Positions 30,550 to 37,679 of a DNA stretch of 55,180 nucleotides are shown here, piece after piece. Positions within the stretch are counted from its first letter, which is position 1. Each line of letters begins with the position of its first letter. This DNA comes from a virus, in the IMG/VR virus record IMGVR_UViG_3300036845_000183, positions 1 through 55,180 of that record; one strand, 5' to 3'. Made by a program: the position numbers and the translations under genes. The notes under the pieces were generated by a model. It had not been told where the DNA came from. It did not search any database and was given only the letters and a program-made list of their open reading frames with translations.

Positions 30550-31764
30550 ATGAGCTATTCACCCACTTCTGACTTGCTGGCTTTGCTGCGGCAGACGCCG
30601 GGCGGCATGCGTTCGATACGTATGCCCGGCTTGGACTGGCTTATTTCCGGCATGTCGCGCGCGAACATTTTCAATCTGTGGGTGGCGCAAACGCCGCCAC
30701 CGGTTGCTGCGCTGTCGACAGTGTGGTTCAAGACCGCATTTCCAAACTCGGGAGCCGCCGAAGGTAAGGCCTTCATCTATAACGTCGCTGCAGCACAGTA
30801 CCAGCAAGCCACCCCGCAGCTATGGACTTCCGTTTTTACGAGCGGGTCAATCGACGCAGGCAGCATCACAACCGGCACGCTGAGCCCCGCCAGACTGCCC
30901 GCTTTCGGTTCGGGCGACGTGTCTTTCGCGGCAGCCGGCGGCGCCGGTACGATTGCCATGTCGGCGGTTACGTACGCCAAGATGCAGCTTGAAGGTGCGT
31001 CGTCGCTTTTGGGAAATCCGACAGGCGCACCGGCTACGATCAGCGAAGTTACCTTGGATGGTAGCTTTCTTACTTTCAGCGGCACCAACATCACGCTGGT
31101 AGCGCACGGCATCACATACGGCAAAATACAGAACGTCGCAGCGTCGTCGCTGCTTGGCAACCCGACTGGTGCACCAGCCACGGTTAGCGAAATCACTCTG
31201 GACGCCAGTTTTCTTACGTTCAGCGCCAGCGTCATCACTCTCGTAACGAACGGGGTTACGAATGCCAAGCTGGCGCAGATGGCCACTAAGACCCTCAAAG
31301 GAAACAACACGGGCGGCACTGCAAACGCTGCTGATTTGACGGTATCTCAGGTAAACGCAATGTTAGGCGTTGCGCAAACGCCGGGGCAGGTTTTTCTAAC
31401 GGGTAGCGATGTCGCTCTGAACAACACAGCGAACTATTTCGATGTCATCAACACTGGATCGATCGGCGCTTCAGGCCAAGTGTGGAAAATTACGGCTTAC
31501 GCCTGCGCAGCAGATACCGTTTCCGCAAAGATTAACGTCAGGATATGGGACGGCACCACCGTCTATGCCGAGTCATCGTCATTTGTCGGCGGCGGTAGCT
31601 TCACCAACACAATTCCCGTCATCGCTATCGTGTCGCTTTCGGCCGCTACGACTTTCAAGCTTTCCGCCAAGGACGTTACCTCTACTGGTGGGCTCATACA
31701 GGCTACCGGATTTGCCGGTACCGCCAACAAAGCAACCTGCATCATCGCAGAGAGGATTTCGTGA
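30550..31764 (+). CDS. Tail fibre (fibre paralogue 3)
   Basis: A 404-residue protein with the shared N-terminal adaptor (MSYSPTSDLLALLRQTPGGM). Residues about 135-260 contain two to three repeats of about 47 residues (SSLLGNPTGAPATISEVTLD and SSLLGNPTGAPATVSEITLD). The C-terminal 125 residues are a beta-sandwich similar to phage fibre heads (GQVFLTGSDVALNNTANYFD). The three fibres share the adaptor but differ in the tip, so they may compete for or share the same tail position. Confidence 0.78.
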   Translation: MSYSPTSDLLALLRQTPGGMRSIRMPGLDWLISGMSRANIFNLWVAQTPPPVAALSTVWFKTAFPNSGAAEGKAFIYNVAAAQYQQATPQLWTSVFTSGSIDAGSITTGTLSPARLPAFGSGDVSFAAAGGAGTIAMSAVTYAKMQLEGASSLLGNPTGAPATISEVTLDGSFLTFSGTNITLVAHGITYGKIQNVAASSLLGNPTGAPATVSEITLDASFLTFSASVITLVTNGVTNAKLAQMATKTLKGNNTGGTANAADLTVSQVNAMLGVAQTPGQVFLTGSDVALNNTANYFDVINTGSIGASGQVWKITAYACAADTVSAKINVRIWDGTTVYAESSSFVGGGSFTNTIPVIAIVSLSAATTFKLSAKDVTSTGGLIQATGFAGTANKATCIIAERIS

Positions 31765-32342
31765 TGGTTGATTTGCATCAGTTGACCACCTCAAATGCAG
31801 TTCGTTGGGGCGCAGCTCATGTCCACCCCGATCTCATCCCGCTGCTTGACCGCGTGGCGTGGCGTTTGGCGGGCGCAAAGACTCGGTACCAGACAGTAGA
31901 AGCCAAGACCGGCATTCCGTGGGCCGTCATCGCCGTAATTCACGAGCGCGAGTCATCGCAGAGCTGGCTGGCTTCGTTGGCGCAGGGCGACCCGTGGAAC
32001 CGGGTATCGATCCACGTTCCGGCGCATCGGGGGCCTTTCACGTCGTGGGAGGCAGCCGCGGAGGACGCCCTAGTCATCTGCCCGCCGCATGCAGCCCATT
32101 GGACCGATTGGCGCATTGGCGGGGCGCTGTGCTTGCTGGAGCAGTACAACGGGCTCGGCTACGCTGCGCATGGCATGCCGTCGCCCTACGTGTGGGCATC
32201 CACCGACAGGTACCAGCGAGGCAAGTACACCGCAGACGGTCACTTCGATCCGAATGCAATAGACCATCAGCTTGGTTGCGCTGCACTCTTAATGCGAATG
32301 ACGTTGATTGACCCGTCGATCGCTGGAGAGTGGCACCCCTAG
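31764..32342 (+). CDS. Endolysin (lysozyme-like muramidase)
   Basis: A 192-residue protein. Residues 40-195 show the conserved pattern GIPWAVIAVIHERESSQSW, with Glu61 the likely catalytic acid, then SLAQGDPWNRVSIHVPAHRG, a WTDWRIGGALCLLEQYNGLG segment and YADGHFDPNAIDHQLG-type end. This matches a lysozyme-fold family of phage peptidoglycan hydrolases. No signal peptide, so it needs a holin. Start ATG at 31764 overlaps the previous stop; GAGAGGA is well placed. Confidence 0.85.
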   Translation: MVDLHQLTTSNAVRWGAAHVHPDLIPLLDRVAWRLAGAKTRYQTVEAKTGIPWAVIAVIHERESSQSWLASLAQGDPWNRVSIHVPAHRGPFTSWEAAAEDALVICPPHAAHWTDWRIGGALCLLEQYNGLGYAAHGMPSPYVWASTDRYQRGKYTADGHFDPNAIDHQLGCAALLMRMTLIDPSIAGEWHP

Positions 32343-32350
32343 GCTTGATC

Positions 32351-32380
32351 TGCCGTACTTGGTATGACATAAGTACGGCA
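32351..32380. other. Perfect 10-bp inverted repeat after the endolysin
   Basis: TGCCGTACTT (32351-32360) and AAGTACGGCA (32371-32380) flank a 10-base loop (GGTATGACAT). Lies between endolysin and the next small membrane protein. There is no T-run, so a simple terminator is doubtful; a weak terminator, RNA processing hairpin or operator are all possible. It contains GTACTT/AAGTAC as in the 42251 palindrome. Confidence 0.5.
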
Positions 32381-32408
32381 TCGTCTCAAAACCTTGCAGG
32401 GGTACCCC

Positions 32409-32585
32409 ATGAACTGGAAAGACATTGCGCATTATGGCGCCGCCAGCCTCGCTATTCTGGTCGGCGGCGTGAGTGAACTCGGCATTTCGTTGCCTGGTAT
32501 CGTCGTCAGTGACCCGAAGATGACCATTACCATGGGCATCGGCATTCTGGTCGCCGGCCTCAAAGGCGGCTGGACGGCGCACTGA
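32409..32585 (+). CDS. Small membrane protein, holin candidate
   Basis: A 58-residue protein: MNWKDIAHYGAASLAILVGG and a second hydrophobic stretch (MTIMGIGILVAG-like, MTITMGIGILVAGLKGGW). Two membrane helices directly downstream of the endolysin are typical of a small class II holin. AGGGGTACCCC precedes the ATG. Confidence 0.6.
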   Translation: MNWKDIAHYGAASLAILVGGVSELGISLPGIVVSDPKMTITMGIGILVAGLKGGWTAH

Positions 32586-32587
32586 AC

Positions 32588-34126
32588 GTGCTACCCTGGG
32601 AGACGCCTGCACCTACCAAAGAGGAAGTGCGGGCGAAGCTCCATGATTTCGATGTTTACCGTGAACGGTTTCTGCGGGTCCGACCGCGACAAGGCGGCGA
32701 CCGTATCCCCTTCGTTCTGAACGCCGCCCAACGCGTGCTGCATGGGAAAGTGGAGGCTGAACGGGCCGCCTTTGGGCTGGTGCGCTGCCTCATTCCCAAG
32801 GCGCGGCGGATGGGCGTCAGCACCTACATCGGCGGTCGCTACTTTCAACGCACCGCAACCGAGTACGGGCGCCGCGCCCAAGTTGTGGCGCACCGATCGG
32901 ACAGCGCTACCAACCTCCACCGTGAAATCAAAGAGTTCTATGAAGGGCTGCCACAATCCATCCGCCCCCATCTCGGCGCGTCGAACGCTCGGGAGTTGAT
33001 TTTTGACAAGCTGAAATCGCTCTACAAGGTTGGTTCGGCCGAAGGTGGCGACATCGGCCGTTCCGATGACTTTCACTTTCTGCACCTATCCGAGGCTGGG
33101 TTCTTCGACAACACGGAAGACTTGTCGTCCGGTTTGCTGCAGACGGTGCAGAACTTACCAGGCACTGAAATTGCCATGGAGAGCACTGGCAACGGGCAAT
33201 CCGGCATGTTCTACAACATGTGCGAGGAGGCGTACCGCCAGAACAACAAAGGACCGTGGCGGCTGCATTTCCTGCCGTGGTTGGTCATGCCCGAGTACCG
33301 CACCGAGGTTCCGTTTGGGTGGAAGGCGCCGCAGGATTTTGAGGATTACGCGCGGTTGCACGGCTGCGACCGCGAACAACTCTATTGGTTTTGGTTACAG
33401 AATTACACCATCGGAACCATGAATGGCGGGCAGCCCGAGAAGATCCACCCTCTTACCCGTCAGGAATACCCGGCCACGTATGCCGAGTGCTTCATGGCCG
33501 ACAGTACGATGGATTTCTTTCCGGCCTCCATGGTTGCCGCAGCGATGGCACGCAAGCCGGCGCCCTCCGCTGGAGCGCTGAAGTTGCTCTGCATAGACCC
33601 GGCTGGCGACGGCCAGGACAAGCCTTTCGTTTGCGATCGCCAGGGCTCTGCGATCGGAGCGCGTCTATGGGGCGAAATAACCAATCGAGATTACAACGTT
33701 CAAGCTGACTGGCTGGTGCAGCAATTCGACAATTTCAGCATGGACGCCATTTTGATCGACGTAACCGGCGGGTACGGAAAAGGACTGAAAGACGCCGTCC
33801 GCTTGCGGATGAAAAGCCGCGGTCCCGAGAAAGTGGTTGCGGTTGATTTTTCATTCGGGGCGCTGAATTCGATACAGTGCGGCAACCGGCGTGCGGAGCT
33901 CCACGACAAATTGCAGCGGTGGCTTCAGGGCGACGTGTCATTGCCGAATGACAAGCTGTTGCAAGAGGAAGCATCGGCCTACAAGTGGGGTACCAGCGGC
34001 TGTCACCGTGACGAAAAGGGCCGGCTGTTCATGACTCTCAAAGAGAAAATCAAGAAAGAACTGAAGCCCGTGCGGTCACCGGACAGATTGGACGCATGCG
34101 CGGTTTCTATGGCAGTAGACGGGTGA
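32588..34126 (+). CDS. terL: Terminase large subunit
   Basis: A 512-residue ATP-driven DNA packaging motor. The ATPase part shows a Walker A-like KARRMGVST (71-79) and a Walker B/TPN-like region FHFLHLSEAGFFDN; the nuclease part has CIDPAGDGQD (Asp about 337), LIDVTGGYGKG (about 390) and RLDACAVS (Asp about 502), the RNase-H-like acidic triad. GTG start at 32588, two bases after the holin candidate's stop. It is far from the portal gene, which is on the other strand. Confidence 0.93.
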   Translation: MLPWETPAPTKEEVRAKLHDFDVYRERFLRVRPRQGGDRIPFVLNAAQRVLHGKVEAERAAFGLVRCLIPKARRMGVSTYIGGRYFQRTATEYGRRAQVVAHRSDSATNLHREIKEFYEGLPQSIRPHLGASNARELIFDKLKSLYKVGSAEGGDIGRSDDFHFLHLSEAGFFDNTEDLSSGLLQTVQNLPGTEIAMESTGNGQSGMFYNMCEEAYRQNNKGPWRLHFLPWLVMPEYRTEVPFGWKAPQDFEDYARLHGCDREQLYWFWLQNYTIGTMNGGQPEKIHPLTRQEYPATYAECFMADSTMDFFPASMVAAAMARKPAPSAGALKLLCIDPAGDGQDKPFVCDRQGSAIGARLWGEITNRDYNVQADWLVQQFDNFSMDAILIDVTGGYGKGLKDAVRLRMKSRGPEKVVAVDFSFGALNSIQCGNRRAELHDKLQRWLQGDVSLPNDKLLQEEASAYKWGTSGCHRDEKGRLFMTLKEKIKKELKPVRSPDRLDACAVSMAVDG

Positions 34127-34520
34127 CGCGCTTATAAAGCAGGCTGCCGCGCGTTGTTTCATACGCCGCTATGAGTTCTGATGCGATGATTTGCATCGCG
34201 TACGCTTCAAATTCGGAAGACGGTTCTTTCTCCCCAAGCGCTTCGCGGAGGTCTTGCCACACGTGGGCGCCTTCGTGAACTAACAGCGACATGATCGCCC
34301 GAGGCTCTGTCACGGAGGTGTTTATGGTGACCAGGGCGACGCGGCACTTGGTCACTTTCTGCTGAAATAATGAAGTACAGCCCCGATGCGTCGGGTAGTC
34401 ATCCTCCTGCATTTTGGAGGCTCGCATGTAGGTGCGCCACGCTTTTTCGCTGGGGCAGAAGCCGTATTTGTGTGGCAGCCGCCAGCTATCGCACCAGACT
34501 ATTTGGTCACGTCTTGACAT
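34107..34520 (-). CDS. HExxH putative metallopeptidase-like protein
   Basis: A 137-residue protein. LVHEGAHVWQ (H82, E83, H86) is a zincin motif, and SSEFEAYAMQ (E103, E105) supplies a likely third ligand, as in gluzincins. Several Cys in the first half may bind a structural metal. Short zincins of this type may cleave peptides or act on the host envelope. The ATG overlaps TTGACAT of a forward promoter, and there is no ribosome-binding site; a divergent promoter lies 8 bases upstream, so the mRNA may be leaderless. The 3' end overlaps the terminase by 20 bases. Confidence 0.65.
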   Translation of the reverse strand: MSRRDQIVWCDSWRLPHKYGFCPSEKAWRTYMRASKMQEDDYPTHRGCTSLFQQKVTKCRVALVTINTSVTEPRAIMSLLVHEGAHVWQDLREALGEKEPSSEFEAYAMQIIASELIAAYETTRGSLLYKRVTRLLP

Positions 34521-34556
34521 GCTCAGGTACTTACATTACTAGATTTTGTACGTCAA
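34514..34556. promoter_or_regulatory. Overlapping divergent promoters
   Basis: Plus strand: TTGACA (34514-34519), 17 bases, TACTAG (34537-34542), for the gene at 34569. Minus strand: TTGACG (34556-34551), 17 bases, TAAGTA (34533-34528), for the HExxH gene. The two overlap by some 28 bases, so they may compete. Both contain GTAC(T). Confidence 0.55.
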
Positions 34557-34568
34557 CAGGAGCGCGTA

Positions 34569-34706
34569 ATGAGCGAAGAACTACGATCCGAACGGCTGGA
34601 CCTTCGGCTGACGAAGACCGAAAAAAGGAAGTTGCTGGCCAAGGCGAAGGCAACCGGGTGCACCGTGACCAGCATCATTTCCGAGATGATTGCGCAGTTC
34701 AAGTAG
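34569..34706 (+). CDS. Small ribbon-helix-helix regulator
   Basis: A 45-residue protein: MSEELRSERLDLRLTKTEKR with alternating residues RLDLRLT (a beta strand), then two helices (KRKLLAKAKATG, TSIISEMIAQF), the layout of Arc/MetJ repressors. AGGAG upstream. Probably binds the overlapping promoter region just upstream. Confidence 0.65.
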   Translation: MSEELRSERLDLRLTKTEKRKLLAKAKATGCTVTSIISEMIAQFK

Positions 34707-35291
34707 TCAATGGAACAATAGCGGCAGTCCGCCGAAGCCGCCGACGATCGTTGGCAGGGTCAAGCCGATGCCGCCGGTTGCCGCCACAGCGCCCGTGATG
34801 ATGCCGAGCTGCACCAGCGTATTTTGCACGTCCATGGCCAGCGGGGCGCATGCGAGATTGAGTTGCGCCATCGGGCCGTTGGGGCTCTGCAGGTTAGCCA
34901 GCATGGCTTTGGCATCGCGAGCCTTCTGCAAGGCCTGGAAAATGCCGAGACTCTTGGGAAGTATCCCCTTGATGCCGCTGGCCTGCTGCACGAGCGGAAT
35001 GAGCGCTGTGTAGCACTGGACCGCGGCCTGGTCCGGCGGGTTCTGCGCCTGTGCGTCGGCCAGCGCGTTCTGCAGATCCGTGACGGTGAACTGCTGCAAC
35101 ACGGTCACCGGGTCCGCAGTCGCCGTCGCCTTGGTGATGGGTGCCACCACGGGCGCAGCGATGGACGCCGCCGGGACGGCCGCCATGGCGTCAAAGACGG
35201 ATGCCTTGTGCTTCGTATGACGGGTCGTGGCGGCGTCGGCCAGCGTGCAAGTCGACAAGAGTACGCAGGCGGTAATCAAGTGTCTGAACAT
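34707..35291 (-). CDS. Exported Ala-rich helical protein
   Basis: A 194-residue protein with signal peptide MFRHLITACVLLSTCTLADA. The mature part is helical (LQQFTVTDLQNALADAQAQN, later LGIFQALQKARDAKAMLANL) and ends in a hydrophobic stretch GAVAATGGIGLTLPTIVGGF that could insert in a membrane. Last gene of the portal operon; role unknown. Confidence 0.6.
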   Translation of the reverse strand: MFRHLITACVLLSTCTLADAATTRHTKHKASVFDAMAAVPAASIAAPVVAPITKATATADPVTVLQQFTVTDLQNALADAQAQNPPDQAAVQCYTALIPLVQQASGIKGILPKSLGIFQALQKARDAKAMLANLQSPNGPMAQLNLACAPLAMDVQNTLVQLGIITGAVAATGGIGLTLPTIVGGFGGLPLLFH

Positions 35292-35302
35292 GGCAGTTCC
35301 TT

Positions 35303-35491
35303 TCAGTAGTACCCGACTGGGCTGTTCTTTTTCGATTTCGGGGGCGGGTTCTCCGCGTCCATCAGCTCGGCTTTCGCACCGTGCAGCCGGGCTTTTGCAT
35401 GGTGGGTACTGGCCATCTTGCGATGGTCATCGGCCGTCATGGTCTTCGGGGCTGCCTTTTTGGCGCCCTTACCACTCGGTTTCTTCGCCAT
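35303..35491 (-). CDS. Small Lys-rich protein
   Basis: A 62-residue basic protein, MAKKPSGKGAKKAAPKTMTA, ending PVGYY. Likely disordered; possibly virion-associated. Confidence 0.5.
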   Translation of the reverse strand: MAKKPSGKGAKKAAPKTMTADDHRKMASTHHAKARLHGAKAELMDAENPPPKSKKNSPVGYY

Positions 35492-35493
35492 CG

Positions 35494-36036
35494 CTATACC
35501 TTAATGCGCCAGCCGGCGCCGTCGAATTGCGCCTTGCTGCCGCCGATACGGCCCGCATTCTCAGTGTACTTGCCGTTCAGTTCCTTGTTCGCCGGGTCCA
35601 TGCCGGCGTACAGACTTGCGAGCTGCTTGCGGTGCTCCCGGCGGACGTGATCGCCGACAGCCTTCGGCCGCGCCATCAGAAGGGGCCGGAATGCCTTGCC
35701 GTCCTTGTCCGTGCCGGCATGCAGATCGGCGAACAACACCGTCAGCTCCGGGTCTGTGATCGCTTTCCAGCCCTTGTTGTGCGCCGCAGCGATTTCCTGC
35801 GGAATACTGTTGATGACCCGGAACTCCCAGTCCGGGTACCGGTTCTTGTTCGGGATATACAGCTTCAGCGGCCGGTCCAGCACCAAGCCCGCAATGATGC
35901 TGTCGACGTCCTGGGGCTCGCTGAACGGCGATAGCCGCGCCGTAGCGTCGCCGGCACTCGGCGCCGCGGGAATCTCGCCAGGCGGGTTCGGAATGAGGTT
36001 CGGCGTCAAGCCGGATTGAAACGGGTTGCTGCTCAC
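35494..36036 (-). CDS. Unknown head-region protein
   Basis: A 180-residue protein. GTG at 36036 is chosen because it overlaps the Tad2-like stop as GTGA and loses only residues that lie within that gene. Content: Pro-rich start, then VDSIIAGLVLDRPLKLYIPN and a helical end with HAGTDKDGKAFRPLLMARPK. Possibly structural or a head-completion protein; no family recognised. Confidence 0.55.
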   Translation of the reverse strand: MSSNPFQSGLTPNLIPNPPGEIPAAPSAGDATARLSPFSEPQDVDSIIAGLVLDRPLKLYIPNKNRYPDWEFRVINSIPQEIAAAHNKGWKAITDPELTVLFADLHAGTDKDGKAFRPLLMARPKAVGDHVRREHRKQLASLYAGMDPANKELNGKYTENAGRIGGSKAQFDGAGWRIKV

Positions 36037-36269
36037 GTCGCCAATTCCCAGTCGGCTGCCAGTAGGTCGGTCTGCGAGCACAGCCAAGGTACGAAATGGT
36101 TATCTGCCGTTTTCATGTACACGTACGGCAAGCTCATCTTGGAGTGCAAATCCGGGACTTGCAACTTCAGATACATGTTTCTGCCGTTCCAGTTGGCGCG
36201 GCGGACGCAATCACCGTTGTGGAGCTGCTTGACCGCCCACCCGATGGTCTGCTGAGATGTTCGTTCCAT
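36033..36269 (-). CDS. Tad2-like (DUF2829) protein, candidate anti-Thoeris factor
   Basis: A 78-residue protein with the DUF2829 pattern: TIGWAVKQLHNGDCVRRANW then NGRNMYLKLQV (about 8-37) and LPYVYMKTADNHFVPW followed by SQTDLLAADWELA (about 47-77). Members of this family include Tad2, which sequesters the cyclic nucleotide signal of the Thoeris defence. Here it sits in the head operon between scaffold and a structural-type gene, not in a defence cluster. Assignment to DUF2829 is strong; anti-Thoeris function is inferred, since DUF2829 proteins are also of unknown function. TAATG overlap with the scaffold stop. Confidence 0.75.
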   Translation of the reverse strand: MERTSQQTIGWAVKQLHNGDCVRRANWNGRNMYLKLQVPDLHSKMSLPYVYMKTADNHFVPWLCSQTDLLAADWELAT

Positions 36270-36913
36270 TACTTCTTTCCTTTGGCGCGCTGGTGCGCTT
36301 GGTAGTGGCTTTCGAGCGCCTTCGAAATGAACGATTCGCGCTGTTCCTTCGTGGCTTTCGCGGAAACGAACTTATCCGCCTGCCGCTTGACGTCAGCCTG
36401 AACTTCCCGCGGTGCGTCGGAGAGCTTCGTCCACGGGCCGGACTTGGCACGCGTAGTACCGGCGCCGGCCGTGTCGCTGTCTTTCGGGCCGTCCGTCTTC
36501 TTTGGTTTGGCCGGCGGATCTTGTTCGCCATCCGGGTCCACATCTTCGTCCAGTTCTTCGTCATCTTCCGTCTTGGCCGGCGGCTTGAACTCATCGTCAA
36601 CGGCCTTAATCAGGGCTTCCGCGAACGCCTCCGCGCTGGCGAACTTCGATAGCGTCAAGGCCTTGCCGAACTCGTGAGCCTTCGCCGTTTTCTTCGGATC
36701 GGTGCCGAACCACGGCGCCTTGGTTTCGAGGGCCGCTTTGATTTCGGTATCGCCGAACGGCGGCGCTTTGGGCGCCGTGCTGACCTCCAGCTTGACGATG
36801 TCCGCCATGATCTTGCGCGCGGCTTCCGTGTCGCCATCGGTCACGGCCTTGTCGTGGTGCGCCATCAATCCGGCGCGCGCCTGTTCGCGCATCATCATAT
36901 TGAGGTCGGTCAC
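36269..36913 (-). CDS. Scaffolding protein candidate
   Basis: A 214-residue protein: helical start, very acidic centre (KTEDDEELDEDVDPDGEQDP), and basic end with KATKEQRESFISKALESHYQ. Charge split, coiled-coil potential and position between GroES-like and portal genes fit a head scaffold. ATGA overlap with the GroES-like stop. Confidence 0.6.
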   Translation of the reverse strand: MTDLNMMMREQARAGLMAHHDKAVTDGDTEAARKIMADIVKLEVSTAPKAPPFGDTEIKAALETKAPWFGTDPKKTAKAHEFGKALTLSKFASAEAFAEALIKAVDDEFKPPAKTEDDEELDEDVDPDGEQDPPAKPKKTDGPKDSDTAGAGTTRAKSGPWTKLSDAPREVQADVKRQADKFVSAKATKEQRESFISKALESHYQAHQRAKGKK

Positions 36914-37452
36914 TTGATCACCCCGTAAGGATGCGTGTCGGGTTGAACATCGTACCCTGTGCGCTCGCGGATGCTGTCGTATATCGTACGCTCACGGATG
37001 CTATCCCGCCACGGATCGACGGCCGGAGCTTCCGGCGTTGCGGGCTTCGCTGGCTTTGACATGTCCCACTCCAGCGTTACCGGGTCGGGCATGTGTTCGG
37101 CTGGGATGACGCCGATCACGTCGCCGAAGCTGGACACGTAGCGCCAGCCCCCGGTGACTTGGATCTGGCCGCCTTGAACCATGGTGCCTGCGAACGGCCG
37201 GATGACGACCCAATCGCCGATATTGGCCTCCTGCACCTGCAAGCCGTCCGCGTCCTTGTACGAGAACGCCAGCGGTCCCTTGGCCACGATGCGCCCGTAC
37301 ATGACGTTGTGCTGTGCCAGTTCTCTGGTAGCGTCGGCCAGATGCACGCTGCCGACCATCTTCGGCGGCATGGGGATGCGGATAATCACCATGTCTCGCG
37401 TCGGCTGCACCTTCTCATAGGGGGCTTCGAAACCGTGAACGCCGACGCTCAT
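36910..37452 (-). CDS. GroES-like co-chaperonin-type protein
   Basis: A 180-residue protein. Residues 15-115 fit the GroES (cpn10) fold: RDMVIIRIPMPPKMVGSVHL, ADATRELAQHNVMYGRIVAK, NIGDWVVIRPFAGTMVQGGQ and SFGDVIGVI match the family's Gly-rich mobile loop and GDxV...GT motifs. In phages such proteins work with host GroEL to fold the capsid. Residues about 145-165 have DSIRERTIYD then DSIRERTGYD, a direct repeat with a matching 30-bp DNA repeat. Overlaps neighbours by ATGA on both sides. Confidence 0.7.
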   Translation of the reverse strand: MSVGVHGFEAPYEKVQPTRDMVIIRIPMPPKMVGSVHLADATRELAQHNVMYGRIVAKGPLAFSYKDADGLQVQEANIGDWVVIRPFAGTMVQGGQIQVTGGWRYVSSFGDVIGVIPAEHMPDPVTLEWDMSKPAKPATPEAPAVDPWRDSIRERTIYDSIRERTGYDVQPDTHPYGVIK

Positions 37453-37679
37453 TTCAGCTCCTGTTCAAAGGCAAGTCGCACGGCCGACGCCGGGGCGGTA
37501 AGTAGACTTTCAAGGTCATGGTACGCCGCCGCCCGCCCCTGCGTTGTCGGGTCCACCGAGACTCCCCCCAGGAACTGCTGGACCGCCCCCGCCTGCCGGC
37601 GGCGCAGCACCTCCACCAGCGCCTTGGTCTCCGGGCTGTTGAGCCATTCCGTCAAGCCCGCCCCCCGCACCAGCCACAT
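37449..37679 (-). CDS. Small protein overlapping portal C-terminus out of frame
   Basis: A 76-residue protein, MWLVRGAGLTEWLNSPETKA, with LVEVLRRRQAGAVQQFLGG. Its first 164 bases overlap the end of the portal gene in another frame. A strong AGGAGG lies six bases upstream of the ATG inside the portal gene, which is hard to explain by chance. The portal end here is low-complexity Gly/Pro, which allows such overlap. ATGA overlap with the GroES-like gene. Confidence 0.7.
   Translation of the reverse strand: MWLVRGAGLTEWLNSPETKALVEVLRRRQAGAVQQFLGGVSVDPTTQGRAAAYHDLESLLTAPASAVRLAFEQELK

Noticed and set aside
34527-34568. tRNA gene or tRNA-like region in small intergenic gaps of the window
   Set aside because: Looked for cloverleaf arms and a CCA end in the short gaps; none seen.
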